Assembly (NCBI GenBank): GCA_913056525.1
Contig: CAJXLO010000008.1
Location: 1-46,749, forward strand
DNA length: 46,749 nt
DNA from: an uncultured Psychroflexus sp.
Lineage (GTDB): Bacteria > Bacteroidota > Bacteroidia > Flavobacteriales > Flavobacteriaceae
Direction: 5' to 3'
Below are positions 18,481-27,258 of the stretch, piece by piece; within the stretch, counting starts at the first letter, position 1; each line of letters starts with the position of its first letter. The translations under genes and the position numbers were made by a program. The notes below the pieces were generated by a model that had not been told where the DNA came from, ran no database searches, and was given only the letters and a program-made list of their open reading frames with translations.

Positions 18481-21192
18481 ATGCAGACCTTCCTTCAACA
18501 TATTAGTGAACAGCTGATCAAGAACAACATCTCAGAACGGGATAAGATCATCTTTCCTAACAAGAGAAGTGCGAGCTTATGTAAGAACGTTTATGTAGCT
18601 AAGATCTCTAATACAGCGTTCTTACCTGAGTTCATGACCATAGAAGACCTGATATGTAAGTTCAGTGGTTTAAACATCCATGATCCTCTTACATTGAAGT
18701 TCACATTATGGGAACATTATCAGGCGATCTACCCTGATAAAGAAACTACAGACCAGGTTTTTTCATGGGCGGACCAACTGATCGCAGACTTTAGCGAAAT
18801 AGACCGCAATCTTATAGATGAAAAGGAAGTGCTGGGCTACCTAAAGGCCATCAAAGAAATTGAACACTGGTCAAAAACAGACCAACCGACAGATATGGTC
18901 CGCGACTACCTGGATTTCTGGAACAAACTTCCGGAATTATACGACAGTTACACAAAAGAGCTATTGCAAAATGGCAAGGTATATCAAGGTCTAGCTTACA
19001 GAAAGGCCGTTGAATACCTTTCAGATAATGTGGACGAAATAGAAGATGCGATCTATTTCGTCGGTTTTAACGCATTGAACCAAGCGGAAGAAGCCTTGTT
19101 CCAAATCCTATTAGAGAACAACAAAGGTCAAGCCTTTTGGGATGTTGATGCCTATTATCTGGAAAATAAACATAGTGCATCCTATTTTATACGGCAATAT
19201 CAACAACAATGGAAAGTCCTACAAAACAAGTCACATAAGATCCGTCCCAGCACCTGGTCTTTCTCAAATGATAAAAAATTTTCGGTCTACAGCTGTCAGG
19301 GAAACGTGCAGCAAGCAAAGTCAGTAGGGGAGATCGTTGATATGCTCGATGATGATGAGGTAAAGGAAACGGCTATTTTGTTGGGAGATGAGTCTATTTT
19401 AGAAAGTTTGATGTTCTCTATCCCTAAAAGAGTGGAAAACATCAATATCACTATGGGACTTCCAATTATAAGGACAAGTGTTGGCGCATTCTTCATAAAT
19501 TATATCAAACTTTGTAAATCAGACCAGCCAACTCTTTTCCATAAGGATATTCATCAGCTTTTAGAAAGTAGCTTCTTATTGCAGATGTTCCCTAAAGACC
19601 TAAGAACAGTGAAGGAACATCTGGAAAAGGAACAGTACTTCTTTCTGGATGAAAATGAACTTAGAACGGTCAGTAATAGTGTTTCATCTGAATTCAGAGA
19701 GATTCTCCTTCAGCTTTTTACGGACATTCCTGATGATACGGCTCAACTTGATAGTAAGTTACAACATCTCGCTGGAACGTTATTATCCAGGGTTGATGAT
19801 ATGTTCTTAGCTACACTCTTGGGCAAGGTGAAATTTGTGAGCGAGAGCCTCAGGGAACATTTAGAAGCCCATCATTCCGAATTAAGCTTGAACGGATATT
19901 TGAACCTGTTCAGGGAAATGATCGGTCAGGAGCAGGTAGACCTTCGTGGTGAGAAGGATAGCGGTCTACAGATAATGGGACTCCTTGAATCCAGATGTCT
20001 TGATTTTAAGAATCTTATCATTACTTCTGTAAATGAAGGTGTGCTTCCACAAGGGAAAACCGCCAGCAGTTTTATACCCTTTGACTTGAAAAAACATTAT
20101 CGATTGCCAACTTATCAGGAAAAGGATAAGGTTTACAGTTATCACTTTTTCAGGATATTACAACGTGCTTCAAACATCCACCTCTTGTATGATCAGCAGT
20201 CCAGTAAATTAAGTTTTGCGGAAGAAAGCAGGTTCATCAAAATATTGGAAGAATATCAGCTGGAACAGCATAAGTTTCTTCGTTATAATGTAAAAGTTGA
20301 TGTTGAGCCTAAACGAAGACCTGAAAAAGTTCAGAAAACCTCAGCAATACAGGAGTCACTTAAGCACTGGATGACCCAAAAAGGAGTATCTGCCTCAGCC
20401 CTGAACACCTACATTAGGAATCCTTATTTGTTCTATCAAAAGTACGTCCTTGGCGTGAAAGAGGAAAAAACATCCAGTGACCTGGAATCTGCCGATATAT
20501 TCGGTACAGTTGTCCATGATACATTGGAAAAGCTCTATTTTCAATTACCTACTGGTCAGAAGATCACGGCTGACCATATAAAACATTTAAAGTCCATCAA
20601 AAACCAGCTCATCGAAGATAGCATACTTGAGGAATGTGGGAACAATGCCTTTGATAAAGGAAGTAATATTCTGGGTTTAGAAGCGATCAATAAACAGATA
20701 GCCCTTTTCTTACATGAAGAATTAGATCTGGTGGATAACAATGATCTCCAATTATTGGGTATCGAAGACGATGACAGTACCTGCGAACTACGAACCGATA
20801 TGTTCGATCAGCCCATAAAGCTGTATGGGAAGATCGACAGGTTGGACCAGCTGAACGGCACAAAACGTATAATCGATTATAAGACTGGTGCGAGCAAAAA
20901 GTTAAATGTTCATGACCTTGACACCCTCATCAGGGATGAAAACAAATCCCACGCTTTCCAAACCTTGTTCTATAGTCTTTTAAAGCAGGAAAAATTTGAT
21001 ACAGCTGAAAATTGGCAAGCCGGCAATATTTATCTCAAGGAAAAAGATAAAACTTTTAAAGCATTAAGGGTCAACGGGGAGAATATTTTGTGCAATGATA
21101 TCATAGAACAGTTTAAAGCTGTCCTACTTCAATTACTAAATGAAATATACAGCCTTGAAGTTCCATTTGATACAAAAGAAGCTTATCTATGA
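18481..21192 (+). CDS. AddB-like PD-(D/E)XK nuclease family protein
   Basis: The presumed partner of the AddA-like helicase in double-strand-break end processing. The 903-residue protein opens with IIFPNKRSASLCKNVYVAK, where true AddB proteins carry a Walker A loop. The middle shows the degenerate helicase-like block GLLESRCLDFKNLIITSVNEG (first part) and QGKTASSFIPFDLKKHYRLP. The C-terminal nuclease contains the GTVVHDTLEKLYF helix and the catalytic core KLYGKIDRLDQLNGTKRIID followed by YKTG. The iron-sulfur cysteine usual before this domain in AddB is replaced (NTYIRNPYLFYQK), so a cluster is unlikely. It overlaps recJ by four bases. Confidence 0.85.
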   Translation: MQTFLQHISEQLIKNNISERDKIIFPNKRSASLCKNVYVAKISNTAFLPEFMTIEDLICKFSGLNIHDPLTLKFTLWEHYQAIYPDKETTDQVFSWADQLIADFSEIDRNLIDEKEVLGYLKAIKEIEHWSKTDQPTDMVRDYLDFWNKLPELYDSYTKELLQNGKVYQGLAYRKAVEYLSDNVDEIEDAIYFVGFNALNQAEEALFQILLENNKGQAFWDVDAYYLENKHSASYFIRQYQQQWKVLQNKSHKIRPSTWSFSNDKKFSVYSCQGNVQQAKSVGEIVDMLDDDEVKETAILLGDESILESLMFSIPKRVENINITMGLPIIRTSVGAFFINYIKLCKSDQPTLFHKDIHQLLESSFLLQMFPKDLRTVKEHLEKEQYFFLDENELRTVSNSVSSEFREILLQLFTDIPDDTAQLDSKLQHLAGTLLSRVDDMFLATLLGKVKFVSESLREHLEAHHSELSLNGYLNLFREMIGQEQVDLRGEKDSGLQIMGLLESRCLDFKNLIITSVNEGVLPQGKTASSFIPFDLKKHYRLPTYQEKDKVYSYHFFRILQRASNIHLLYDQQSSKLSFAEESRFIKILEEYQLEQHKFLRYNVKVDVEPKRRPEKVQKTSAIQESLKHWMTQKGVSASALNTYIRNPYLFYQKYVLGVKEEKTSSDLESADIFGTVVHDTLEKLYFQLPTGQKITADHIKHLKSIKNQLIEDSILEECGNNAFDKGSNILGLEAINKQIALFLHEELDLVDNNDLQLLGIEDDDSTCELRTDMFDQPIKLYGKIDRLDQLNGTKRIIDYKTGASKKLNVHDLDTLIRDENKSHAFQTLFYSLLKQEKFDTAENWQAGNIYLKEKDKTFKALRVNGENILCNDIIEQFKAVLLQLLNEIYSLEVPFDTKEAYL

Positions 21193-22883
21193 AATGGCAG
21201 CGTAAACAAAGACCGGATACGCACTCCGTCCATCATCTTCAGGATGTTCTGGGTGTAAGTAGACCCATAGCTGAACTCTTAGCCCAGAGAGGAATTAATA
21301 ACTATGATGAGGCCAAGTCCTTCTTTAGACCTAGCTTAAACGAACTCCATGATCCGTTCCTGTTGAAGGACATGGATAAAGCTACAGACCGCATCCTTCA
21401 GGCTGTCGATAAAAAGGAGAACATCATGATCTATGGCGATTATGATGTGGATGGAACGACCAGTGTAGCTCTATTGATAGATTATCTGAGGAATTTTACC
21501 GATCGAACAATGCCTTATATTCCCGATCGATATAAGGAAGGCTATGGTCTATCGTATGACGGTCTGGATACTGCGTATCAAAAGGGTGTTTCCCTGATCA
21601 TCTGTTTGGACTGCGGAATTAAAGCGGTTGATAAAGTAGCTTATGCGAAGGAAAGGAATATTGATATGATCATCTGTGATCATCACTTACCGAATGAGAA
21701 AGTACCAAATGCTCTTGCCGTTATCGACCCTAAACAAAAGGATTGTCCTTATCCCTACAAAGAACTCTGCGGTTGCGGTATCGGTTTTAAATTGATATCT
21801 GCGATCGATAAGCTAAAAGGCAATACCATTGAAATCGCAAGTTATCTTGATCTCGTAGCCATCGCCATTGGCGCTGACATCGTACCAATAGATGGTGAAA
21901 ACAGGATCCTGGCCTATCATGGCTTAAAGAAGATCAATGATGGAGCCCGAGCTGGTATCCAGGCGATGATGGACCTTTCTAAAAAAAAGTACTTTACGAT
22001 AACCGATGTGGTGTTCATCCTGGGTCCCAGGATAAATGCAGCTGGTAGAATGCGACATGGATCACACGCGGTAGAACTATTGACCCAGAAGAAGATCAAT
22101 ACAGCTACGGATATTTCTAAGGAACTAGAGGTTTTCAATAGCGACAGGAAGCAGGCCGATAAGACCATTACCGCCGAGGCCAAACTACAAATAGAGGAAA
22201 ATCAAGAGGAAGATGCAGCAACGACAGTAGTTTATGATGAGAACTGGCATAAAGGGGTGATAGGTATCGTGGCATCAAGACTTATTGAGACCTATTACAG
22301 GCCTACGTTGGTATTTACCAAGAGCGGAGACCATTTAGCAGCTTCAGCCAGGTCGGTCAGAGGTTTTGACATCTATGAAGCTATTGAAGCTTGTAGCGAA
22401 CATCTGGTCCAGTTCGGCGGCCATAAATATGCTGCTGGTCTCACACTTAGGGAAGATCAGTATCAGGGGTTCAAAAAATCCTTTGAGGAACAAGTTGCCA
22501 GTACGATCCCGGATGAATGCAAAGAACCACAACTCATTTATGACCTGGAACTAAGCTTAGATGATGTAAGTCCTAAGTTCTTGAGGATCCTGGAACAGTT
22601 CGCACCTTTTGGACCTGCCAATCTAAAACCGGTCTTTCGCTTTGACAGGTTGAAGGATACTGGTTATGCAAAGCAAGTAGGAAAGGAAGGTGACCATCTT
22701 AAATGTCACTTGTTTCAACATAAGGATGGCAACAGATTTGATGCTATTGGCTTTGGACTTGGTCATCAATCAAATGTTCTAACAAAACATCCAGTTGATG
22801 TCGTTGCTAGTATTGAAGAGAATGAATGGAACGGTGTGATCAAAACACAACTAAACCTCAAATCATTAAGAAAATCATATTGA
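21189..22883 (+). CDS. recJ: Single-stranded-DNA-specific exonuclease RecJ
   Basis: A 5'-3' single-strand DNA exonuclease in recombination and mismatch repair. DHH-family motifs are all visible: IYGDYDVDGTTS (motif I), ICLDCGIKAVD, the namesake CDHHLPNEKVPNALAVIDPK block, and the DHHA1 region with HAVELLTQKK... and SARSVRGFDIYEAIEA. A C-terminal OB-like segment follows. The 564-residue length is standard. It overlaps the AddB-like stop by four bases (ATGA), so the end-processing nuclease and RecJ are translationally coupled, which supports a shared repair role. Confidence 0.95.
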   Translation: MKWQRKQRPDTHSVHHLQDVLGVSRPIAELLAQRGINNYDEAKSFFRPSLNELHDPFLLKDMDKATDRILQAVDKKENIMIYGDYDVDGTTSVALLIDYLRNFTDRTMPYIPDRYKEGYGLSYDGLDTAYQKGVSLIICLDCGIKAVDKVAYAKERNIDMIICDHHLPNEKVPNALAVIDPKQKDCPYPYKELCGCGIGFKLISAIDKLKGNTIEIASYLDLVAIAIGADIVPIDGENRILAYHGLKKINDGARAGIQAMMDLSKKKYFTITDVVFILGPRINAAGRMRHGSHAVELLTQKKINTATDISKELEVFNSDRKQADKTITAEAKLQIEENQEEDAATTVVYDENWHKGVIGIVASRLIETYYRPTLVFTKSGDHLAASARSVRGFDIYEAIEACSEHLVQFGGHKYAAGLTLREDQYQGFKKSFEEQVASTIPDECKEPQLIYDLELSLDDVSPKFLRILEQFAPFGPANLKPVFRFDRLKDTGYAKQVGKEGDHLKCHLFQHKDGNRFDAIGFGLGHQSNVLTKHPVDVVASIEENEWNGVIKTQLNLKSLRKSY

Positions 22884-22908
22884 ACAGCTAACCAATGGCT
22901 TAATTTTG
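22880..22908 (+). promoter_or_regulatory. Promoter of the LysE-family gene
   Basis: TTG (22880-22882, overlapping the recJ stop), 18 bases, TAATTTTG (22901-22908). Only 9 bases separate the box from the ATG, so the leader would be very short. Confidence 0.68.
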
Positions 22909-22917
22909 TAGTGACTC

Positions 22918-23604
22918 ATGGCTCAAGATATATTTACAGCTATTCCAGTAGGCATTCTATTATCCTTCATGTTAGGTCCGGTTTTTTTTGTCTTGTTAGA
23001 AACCGCAGCGATGAAAGGAGTTAGAGCCGCCTTAGCTTTTGATGCCGGTGTGATACTGGCGGATATGGTATTCCTCTTAGTGGCTTATTTTGGCACGAAC
23101 CAGTTACTGGAGAAGATCAAAGATGAACCGGCACTTTTCATTTTTGGCGGGACCATCCTGGGGATCTATTCTGTAATATCCTTCCTGAAGGTTAGGAGAA
23201 CCCAGTACAGAAAATCCACATATACGATACAAAAACTTAAAGGAGCAGCCTACTTTGAAATTGGCATAAAAGGTTTTTTGCTCAATTTTATTAATATAGG
23301 CGTGCTGGGTTTTTGGTTAGCCGTCATCATCATCTTTGGTCCTGCACTGGACATGGAACCGCAACGACTCAGCGTGTTCTTTGCCACCATTCTTATCACC
23401 TACCTGATGATGGACATCCTGAAAATGCTGGCCGCAAAAAGGTTGAACAACAAATTGACGCCTACCCGTGTCGCGCTTTCTAAGAAGATCATCGCTATCA
23501 TTATGATGGTCTTCTCCGTAGTTTTGATATTTAAAGGGATATTTCCGGGGAACTCTAACATCGAGAAAAGAATGGAGGAGAAGATCGAAAAATATACACC
23601 CTAA
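22918..23604 (+). CDS. LysE/RhtB-family amino-acid exporter
   Basis: A 228-residue inner-membrane translocator with about six hydrophobic helices. The N-terminus AIPVGILLSFMLGPVFFVLL carries the family hallmark, a GPVF-like turn in the first helix, and the following TAAMKGVRAALAFDAGVILAD is also typical of LysE/RhtB. The C-terminus is basic and probably cytoplasmic (EKRMEEKIEKYTP). Substrates in the family are amino acids or related metabolites; the actual one is unknown. A full promoter overlaps the recJ end. It is convergent with the GT-C gene, with a 34-base gap lacking an obvious terminator. Confidence 0.88.
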   Translation: MAQDIFTAIPVGILLSFMLGPVFFVLLETAAMKGVRAALAFDAGVILADMVFLLVAYFGTNQLLEKIKDEPALFIFGGTILGIYSVISFLKVRRTQYRKSTYTIQKLKGAAYFEIGIKGFLLNFINIGVLGFWLAVIIIFGPALDMEPQRLSVFFATILITYLMMDILKMLAAKRLNNKLTPTRVALSKKIIAIIMMVFSVVLIFKGIFPGNSNIEKRMEEKIEKYTP

Positions 23605-23638
23605 AAAGCTATCCCAGGATGTGATATTATATTTCATT

Positions 23639-25003
23639 TCATCGTTTCCATCTGAACGCTCCAGGATGTTCATAAAGTAAGAGCATCGATAAAAAAAACA
23701 GTGCATATTCCGCAAGCAACCAGGAAGAGCTCTCTTGAAAACCATCTGTTTCGTAAGCGTGGTAACTAAAGAAGATGCTCAATGACCAGACAATGACCGG
23801 AAAAGAATATCGGCTAAAGATACTTAAAGCAAGTGGCAGAATAAGATACCAGGGATGAACGGTCGTAGCGAGAAGAAAATAAATGATAAAAGCCAGCAGC
23901 ATGGCATTGATCTGGGATTTCCTATTTGCGGTAGATTTAAGCGCAAGATAGATCAAAAAAATCATGCTCAAGGCAGCAAGACCTTTCCCAAAATAAGCGA
24001 TCATATTGTATCCAGAAACCTGATAGCCAATCCACCTAAAAACATAGTAGAGGCTCGCATTGAACTCAAATCTATTGAACCACAAGCCTATTGTCCGTAG
24101 ATATTGATCCGCGTTAGAGAGGTCCATGAAACACAAAAACCCAGCTAATGTTACTCCGATCGAGATTGAGCTTATCGTTAAAATGTCTTTTTGCAAGAAT
24201 GCTTTGAATTGGAACTTTCGGTGTCCTTTGACCATGAATGGAAGCAATAAAAGGGGGAGCAATTTCGTTGCGATGGATAATCCAATGAAAACACCGCTTA
24301 ATATATTCCTTTGCTTTAACCAAAAGAACATACCTACTAAAAGGAAAGCTACCATTAGTGGTTCCATGTGAAGATTGCCCATTCCTTCCACAATAATTAA
24401 AGGATTCAATAGATATAAGAAAACCCGGCTTTTATCCATTCTCAGGTGTTCTAGAATTAGAACGGCCATCCTGTAGCTTAAAAGGTCGGCCGAGAGGATG
24501 ATCGCTTTTAAGCAAAGTATGCTTCCAAAGAAAGTATCAGGTGACACCCAGGCGGCTATGACATAGAAAAACTGGCTCACCGGCGGGTAGTTCGATCGGT
24601 TCGAAGCGCTGAGTTCTGTTAACTTTGGATAAAGTTCATCGGCCATGCCAAAAGGAAGTTCGGCCTTTTGCATAAGCATATCTGGTGATGTGATATAAGG
24701 GTTTATCCCATTGATCATCAAACGTCCATCCCAAATAAACCTGTAGATGTCCTGTGATAGTTCCGGTATAGCAAAAAAGAACATCAGCCTGAAGCCGATA
24801 CTCAGCCCTAAAAGTATTTTGTGCTTTGAACTGAAATTGATATAAATAGCGACAAAACTGATGAAAGCCAGTATGTAATGGATAATGAGTTTATGAAAAT
24901 CCGTTTGACCTATTTTATAAGCGATCTGGAAATAGGCGTAAAGCCCAATGCTAACAAGAATGACCAAATGAATGATACCGTAGCTTTTTTTGACCCTGGC
25001 CAT
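23639..25003 (-). CDS. GT-C polyprenyl-phosphate-sugar-dependent glycosyltransferase (mannosyltransferase-like)
   Basis: A 454-residue polytopic protein with about twelve hydrophobic helices. The first extracytoplasmic loop carries DIYRFIWDGRLMINGINPY, resembling the catalytic-acid loop of GT87/DUF2029-type mannosyltransferases, followed by NYPPVSQFFY; a late TTVHPWYLI motif is also typical. Such enzymes use polyprenyl-phosphate sugars on the periplasmic face. It starts one base inside the cellulose-synthase-like stop (TAATG), which itself follows the DPM1-like gene, so the three form an operon in which the DPM1-like enzyme could make the donor. The product is unknown; relatives have been labelled as carotenoid- or lipid-associated mannosyltransferases. 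Confidence 0.82.
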   Translation of the reverse strand: MARVKKSYGIIHLVILVSIGLYAYFQIAYKIGQTDFHKLIIHYILAFISFVAIYINFSSKHKILLGLSIGFRLMFFFAIPELSQDIYRFIWDGRLMINGINPYITSPDMLMQKAELPFGMADELYPKLTELSASNRSNYPPVSQFFYVIAAWVSPDTFFGSILCLKAIILSADLLSYRMAVLILEHLRMDKSRVFLYLLNPLIIVEGMGNLHMEPLMVAFLLVGMFFWLKQRNILSGVFIGLSIATKLLPLLLLPFMVKGHRKFQFKAFLQKDILTISSISIGVTLAGFLCFMDLSNADQYLRTIGLWFNRFEFNASLYYVFRWIGYQVSGYNMIAYFGKGLAALSMIFLIYLALKSTANRKSQINAMLLAFIIYFLLATTVHPWYLILPLALSIFSRYSFPVIVWSLSIFFSYHAYETDGFQESSSWLLAEYALFFLSMLLLYEHPGAFRWKR

Positions 25004-26481
25004 TACCTACCGGTGGTTTGGAATAGAGACCTTAAACTGACAAACCCGAAACCGAAGAATAGCATCAAATGGAAAAAGAACAATCCGAAATCATCTACCA
25101 GAAAAGCCGTATAAAGTGCAAAACCAAAGTAAAGGAAAAGCATGAGCTCCAGGAATTGGACTATGTTCACTTGTGGAGTCACGTATTTGTTGGATTTTGA
25201 AGCATTGTTCACCTTGCCTATGTTGAACTTTGGGGTTCTCACGAATCCAGATCGTTTACCCAGGTGACCTTCCAGGATGGCGATGGAATTGTGTAATGAA
25301 AAACCCATAGCCACAGAGAAGAACGCCAGGAACATCCCGATAAAATTAAAAAAGTCCTTAAGGCGTTTACCGTGAACGCGCGCATAACTGGTCCAATAGC
25401 AAATTAGGAAAATGAAAGTGCTAACCACGAAACCCGCCAGCACATAAAAAACATATTTTAGCTCTGGATGATCGGCCTTGATGAACAAGATAGGCACGCT
25501 TAGCAATGCGATGATCAGGATGATAAGGAACATACTGCTGTTCAGCAAATGAAAAAAGGCGTGGAACTTGGTCTTCCAGCTGATTCCTTTCGTGCGGACC
25601 AATTTACTGAAGTTCTTCCTAAAGTTCTCAGCAGCTCCTTTGTTCCAACGGAATTGTTGGGACCTTGCAGCACTCAGTACAGCTGGTATTTCTGCCGGAG
25701 CTTCTATATGTGGAACGTACTTGAAGTTCCATTTTTTCATTTGGGCACGATAGCTCAGGTCCAGGTCTTCAGTTAAGGTGTCGCCATGCCAATTTCCAGC
25801 GTCCATGATACATTCTCTTCTCCAGATGCCTGCGGTACCGTTAAAATTGATGAAATGGTCTGAGCGGTTCCTTCCTAATTGTTCGATAATAAAATGGAAA
25901 TCAAGGGCAAAGGCCTGTATCCTGGTCAGTAAGGAATGATCACGGTTCAAATGTGTCCATCTTGTCTGTACCACGCCGGTCTGCTTATCAGTAAAATAGG
26001 GCAATGCTTTTTTTAGCCAATCCTTAGGCGGTAGGAAATCCGCATCGAATATGGCGATGTAGTCTCCTTTTGCGCTGGGCAGCCAATGTTTTAAAGCTCC
26101 GGCCTTGTAATCTTTCCTGACCGACCGACGCAATACCTTGATATTGACACCATTTTCATAATGCTTTTCCACCAGTTGGTCGATGAGCTGTTTGCTTTCA
26201 TCGGTAGAGTCGTCCAGTATTTGAACCTCTAGCTTATCAGCTGGATAATCGAGTGCGGCGACCCTATCGATCAAACGGCCGATCACGTACTTCTCATTAT
26301 ATATCGGTAATTGAATGGTTACCATGGGAACTTGCGAGGGATCGTTCCATTCGATATATTTCTTATCTTCAGGAAGGTCTTTTTTCTTAAGGTAAGTGAT
26401 AAGCAGGTCAAGTTGAATGATGCTATACAAGAACACCATTAAAAGAGCTAAACCGTAAATGACCACAATTGTTATCGCCAT
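25003..26481 (-). CDS. Cellulose-synthase-like processive GT2
   Basis: A 492-residue membrane glycosyltransferase. An N-terminal helix is followed by a cytoplasmic GT-A domain with the full processive set: VTIQLPIYNEKYV, ILDDSTDES, IFDADFLPP (DxD), LTEDLDLSYRAQMKKW (TED) and QQFRWNKGAAENF (QxxRW). Four or five C-terminal helices follow. No PilZ domain and no BcsB-like partner are present, so true cellulose synthesis is unlikely; single-copy members in Bacteroidota probably make a glucan- or mannan-like chain or a glycolipid head group. It lies three bases after the DPM1-like gene and overlaps the GT-C gene by one base. Confidence 0.9.
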   Translation of the reverse strand: MAITIVVIYGLALLMVFLYSIIQLDLLITYLKKKDLPEDKKYIEWNDPSQVPMVTIQLPIYNEKYVIGRLIDRVAALDYPADKLEVQILDDSTDESKQLIDQLVEKHYENGVNIKVLRRSVRKDYKAGALKHWLPSAKGDYIAIFDADFLPPKDWLKKALPYFTDKQTGVVQTRWTHLNRDHSLLTRIQAFALDFHFIIEQLGRNRSDHFINFNGTAGIWRRECIMDAGNWHGDTLTEDLDLSYRAQMKKWNFKYVPHIEAPAEIPAVLSAARSQQFRWNKGAAENFRKNFSKLVRTKGISWKTKFHAFFHLLNSSMFLIILIIALLSVPILFIKADHPELKYVFYVLAGFVVSTFIFLICYWTSYARVHGKRLKDFFNFIGMFLAFFSVAMGFSLHNSIAILEGHLGKRSGFVRTPKFNIGKVNNASKSNKYVTPQVNIVQFLELMLFLYFGFALYTAFLVDDFGLFFFHLMLFFGFGFVSLRSLFQTTGR

Positions 26482-26484
26482 AGT

Positions 26485-27201
26485 CTAAAATGCATATTTA
26501 AGAATCCATGTCAATATCTTAACGCCCGCAAAGATAGCACCTTTCAGCGTCCCTGAAACTTTGGACACGCCTATTCTGTTCCTGTAATGTACTGGTATTT
26601 CCTCACATCTTAAGTTCTTCTTCAGTGCTTTTAGTTGCATTTCCACCGTCCAACCGTAGGTTTTATCCTGCATATCCAGATCGTTTAATCTTTCCAGCTT
26701 TATCACACGGAACGGACCCAGGTCAGTAAAGGGAGATCTGGGGAAGATGAGCTTCATCAATCGGGTGGCTAGCGTGTTCCCGAATACCTGAGGAAAGGTC
26801 ATAGCACCTTTTTCCCTTAGTTCTTTTACTCTTGCCCCTATGACCAGATCCGCCTTTTGCTGATAAATGGGCTCCACCAGTTTTTCCATTTCCTGAGGAT
26901 GGTCACTATGGTCGCCATCCATGAATACAATGATATCAGGCGGTACTTGCTTCCGGTTACAGTAAGTTATTCCTTTTAAACAAGCATGACCGTAACCAGG
27001 TCTTGATTCTTTCAAGACGGTAGCTCCGGCAGCTTTTGCATTGTAAGAAGTTCGGTCTGTAGAAGCATTGTCCACCACGATGACCTCGCTCACCTCATCC
27101 GGGACCTCATTAACTACCTTAGCAATGGCCTGATCTTCGTTAAAAGCCGGAATGATGACATTTACCTGAGGTAAATCATTTTCCTTCCCTTCTTCCTGCA
27201 T
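26485..27201 (-). CDS. Polyprenyl-phosphate glycosyltransferase, DPM1-like GT2
   Basis: Expected to transfer a sugar (often mannose or glucose) from a nucleotide donor to polyprenyl phosphate on the cytoplasmic side. Motifs: VNVIIPAFNEDQAIAKVVNE, VVDNASTDRT, the metal site IVFMDGDHSDHP, and the C-terminal ELPVHYRNRIG-like block (EIPVHYRNRIGVSKVSG). A weakly hydrophobic C-terminal helix may bind the membrane. At 238 residues it lacks the extra helices of the GtrB type. It is the first gene of the minus-strand trio with the cellulose-synthase-like and GT-C enzymes, and is likely the donor-forming step. Confidence 0.88.
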   Translation of the reverse strand: MQEEGKENDLPQVNVIIPAFNEDQAIAKVVNEVPDEVSEVIVVDNASTDRTSYNAKAAGATVLKESRPGYGHACLKGITYCNRKQVPPDIIVFMDGDHSDHPQEMEKLVEPIYQQKADLVIGARVKELREKGAMTFPQVFGNTLATRLMKLIFPRSPFTDLGPFRVIKLERLNDLDMQDKTYGWTVEMQLKALKKNLRCEEIPVHYRNRIGVSKVSGTLKGAIFAGVKILTWILKYAF

Positions 27202-27258
27202 CTTATCTTATTGATTTATTGCATCCGCTGGAAGTTTGACGATAACATTTCGCGTTAC

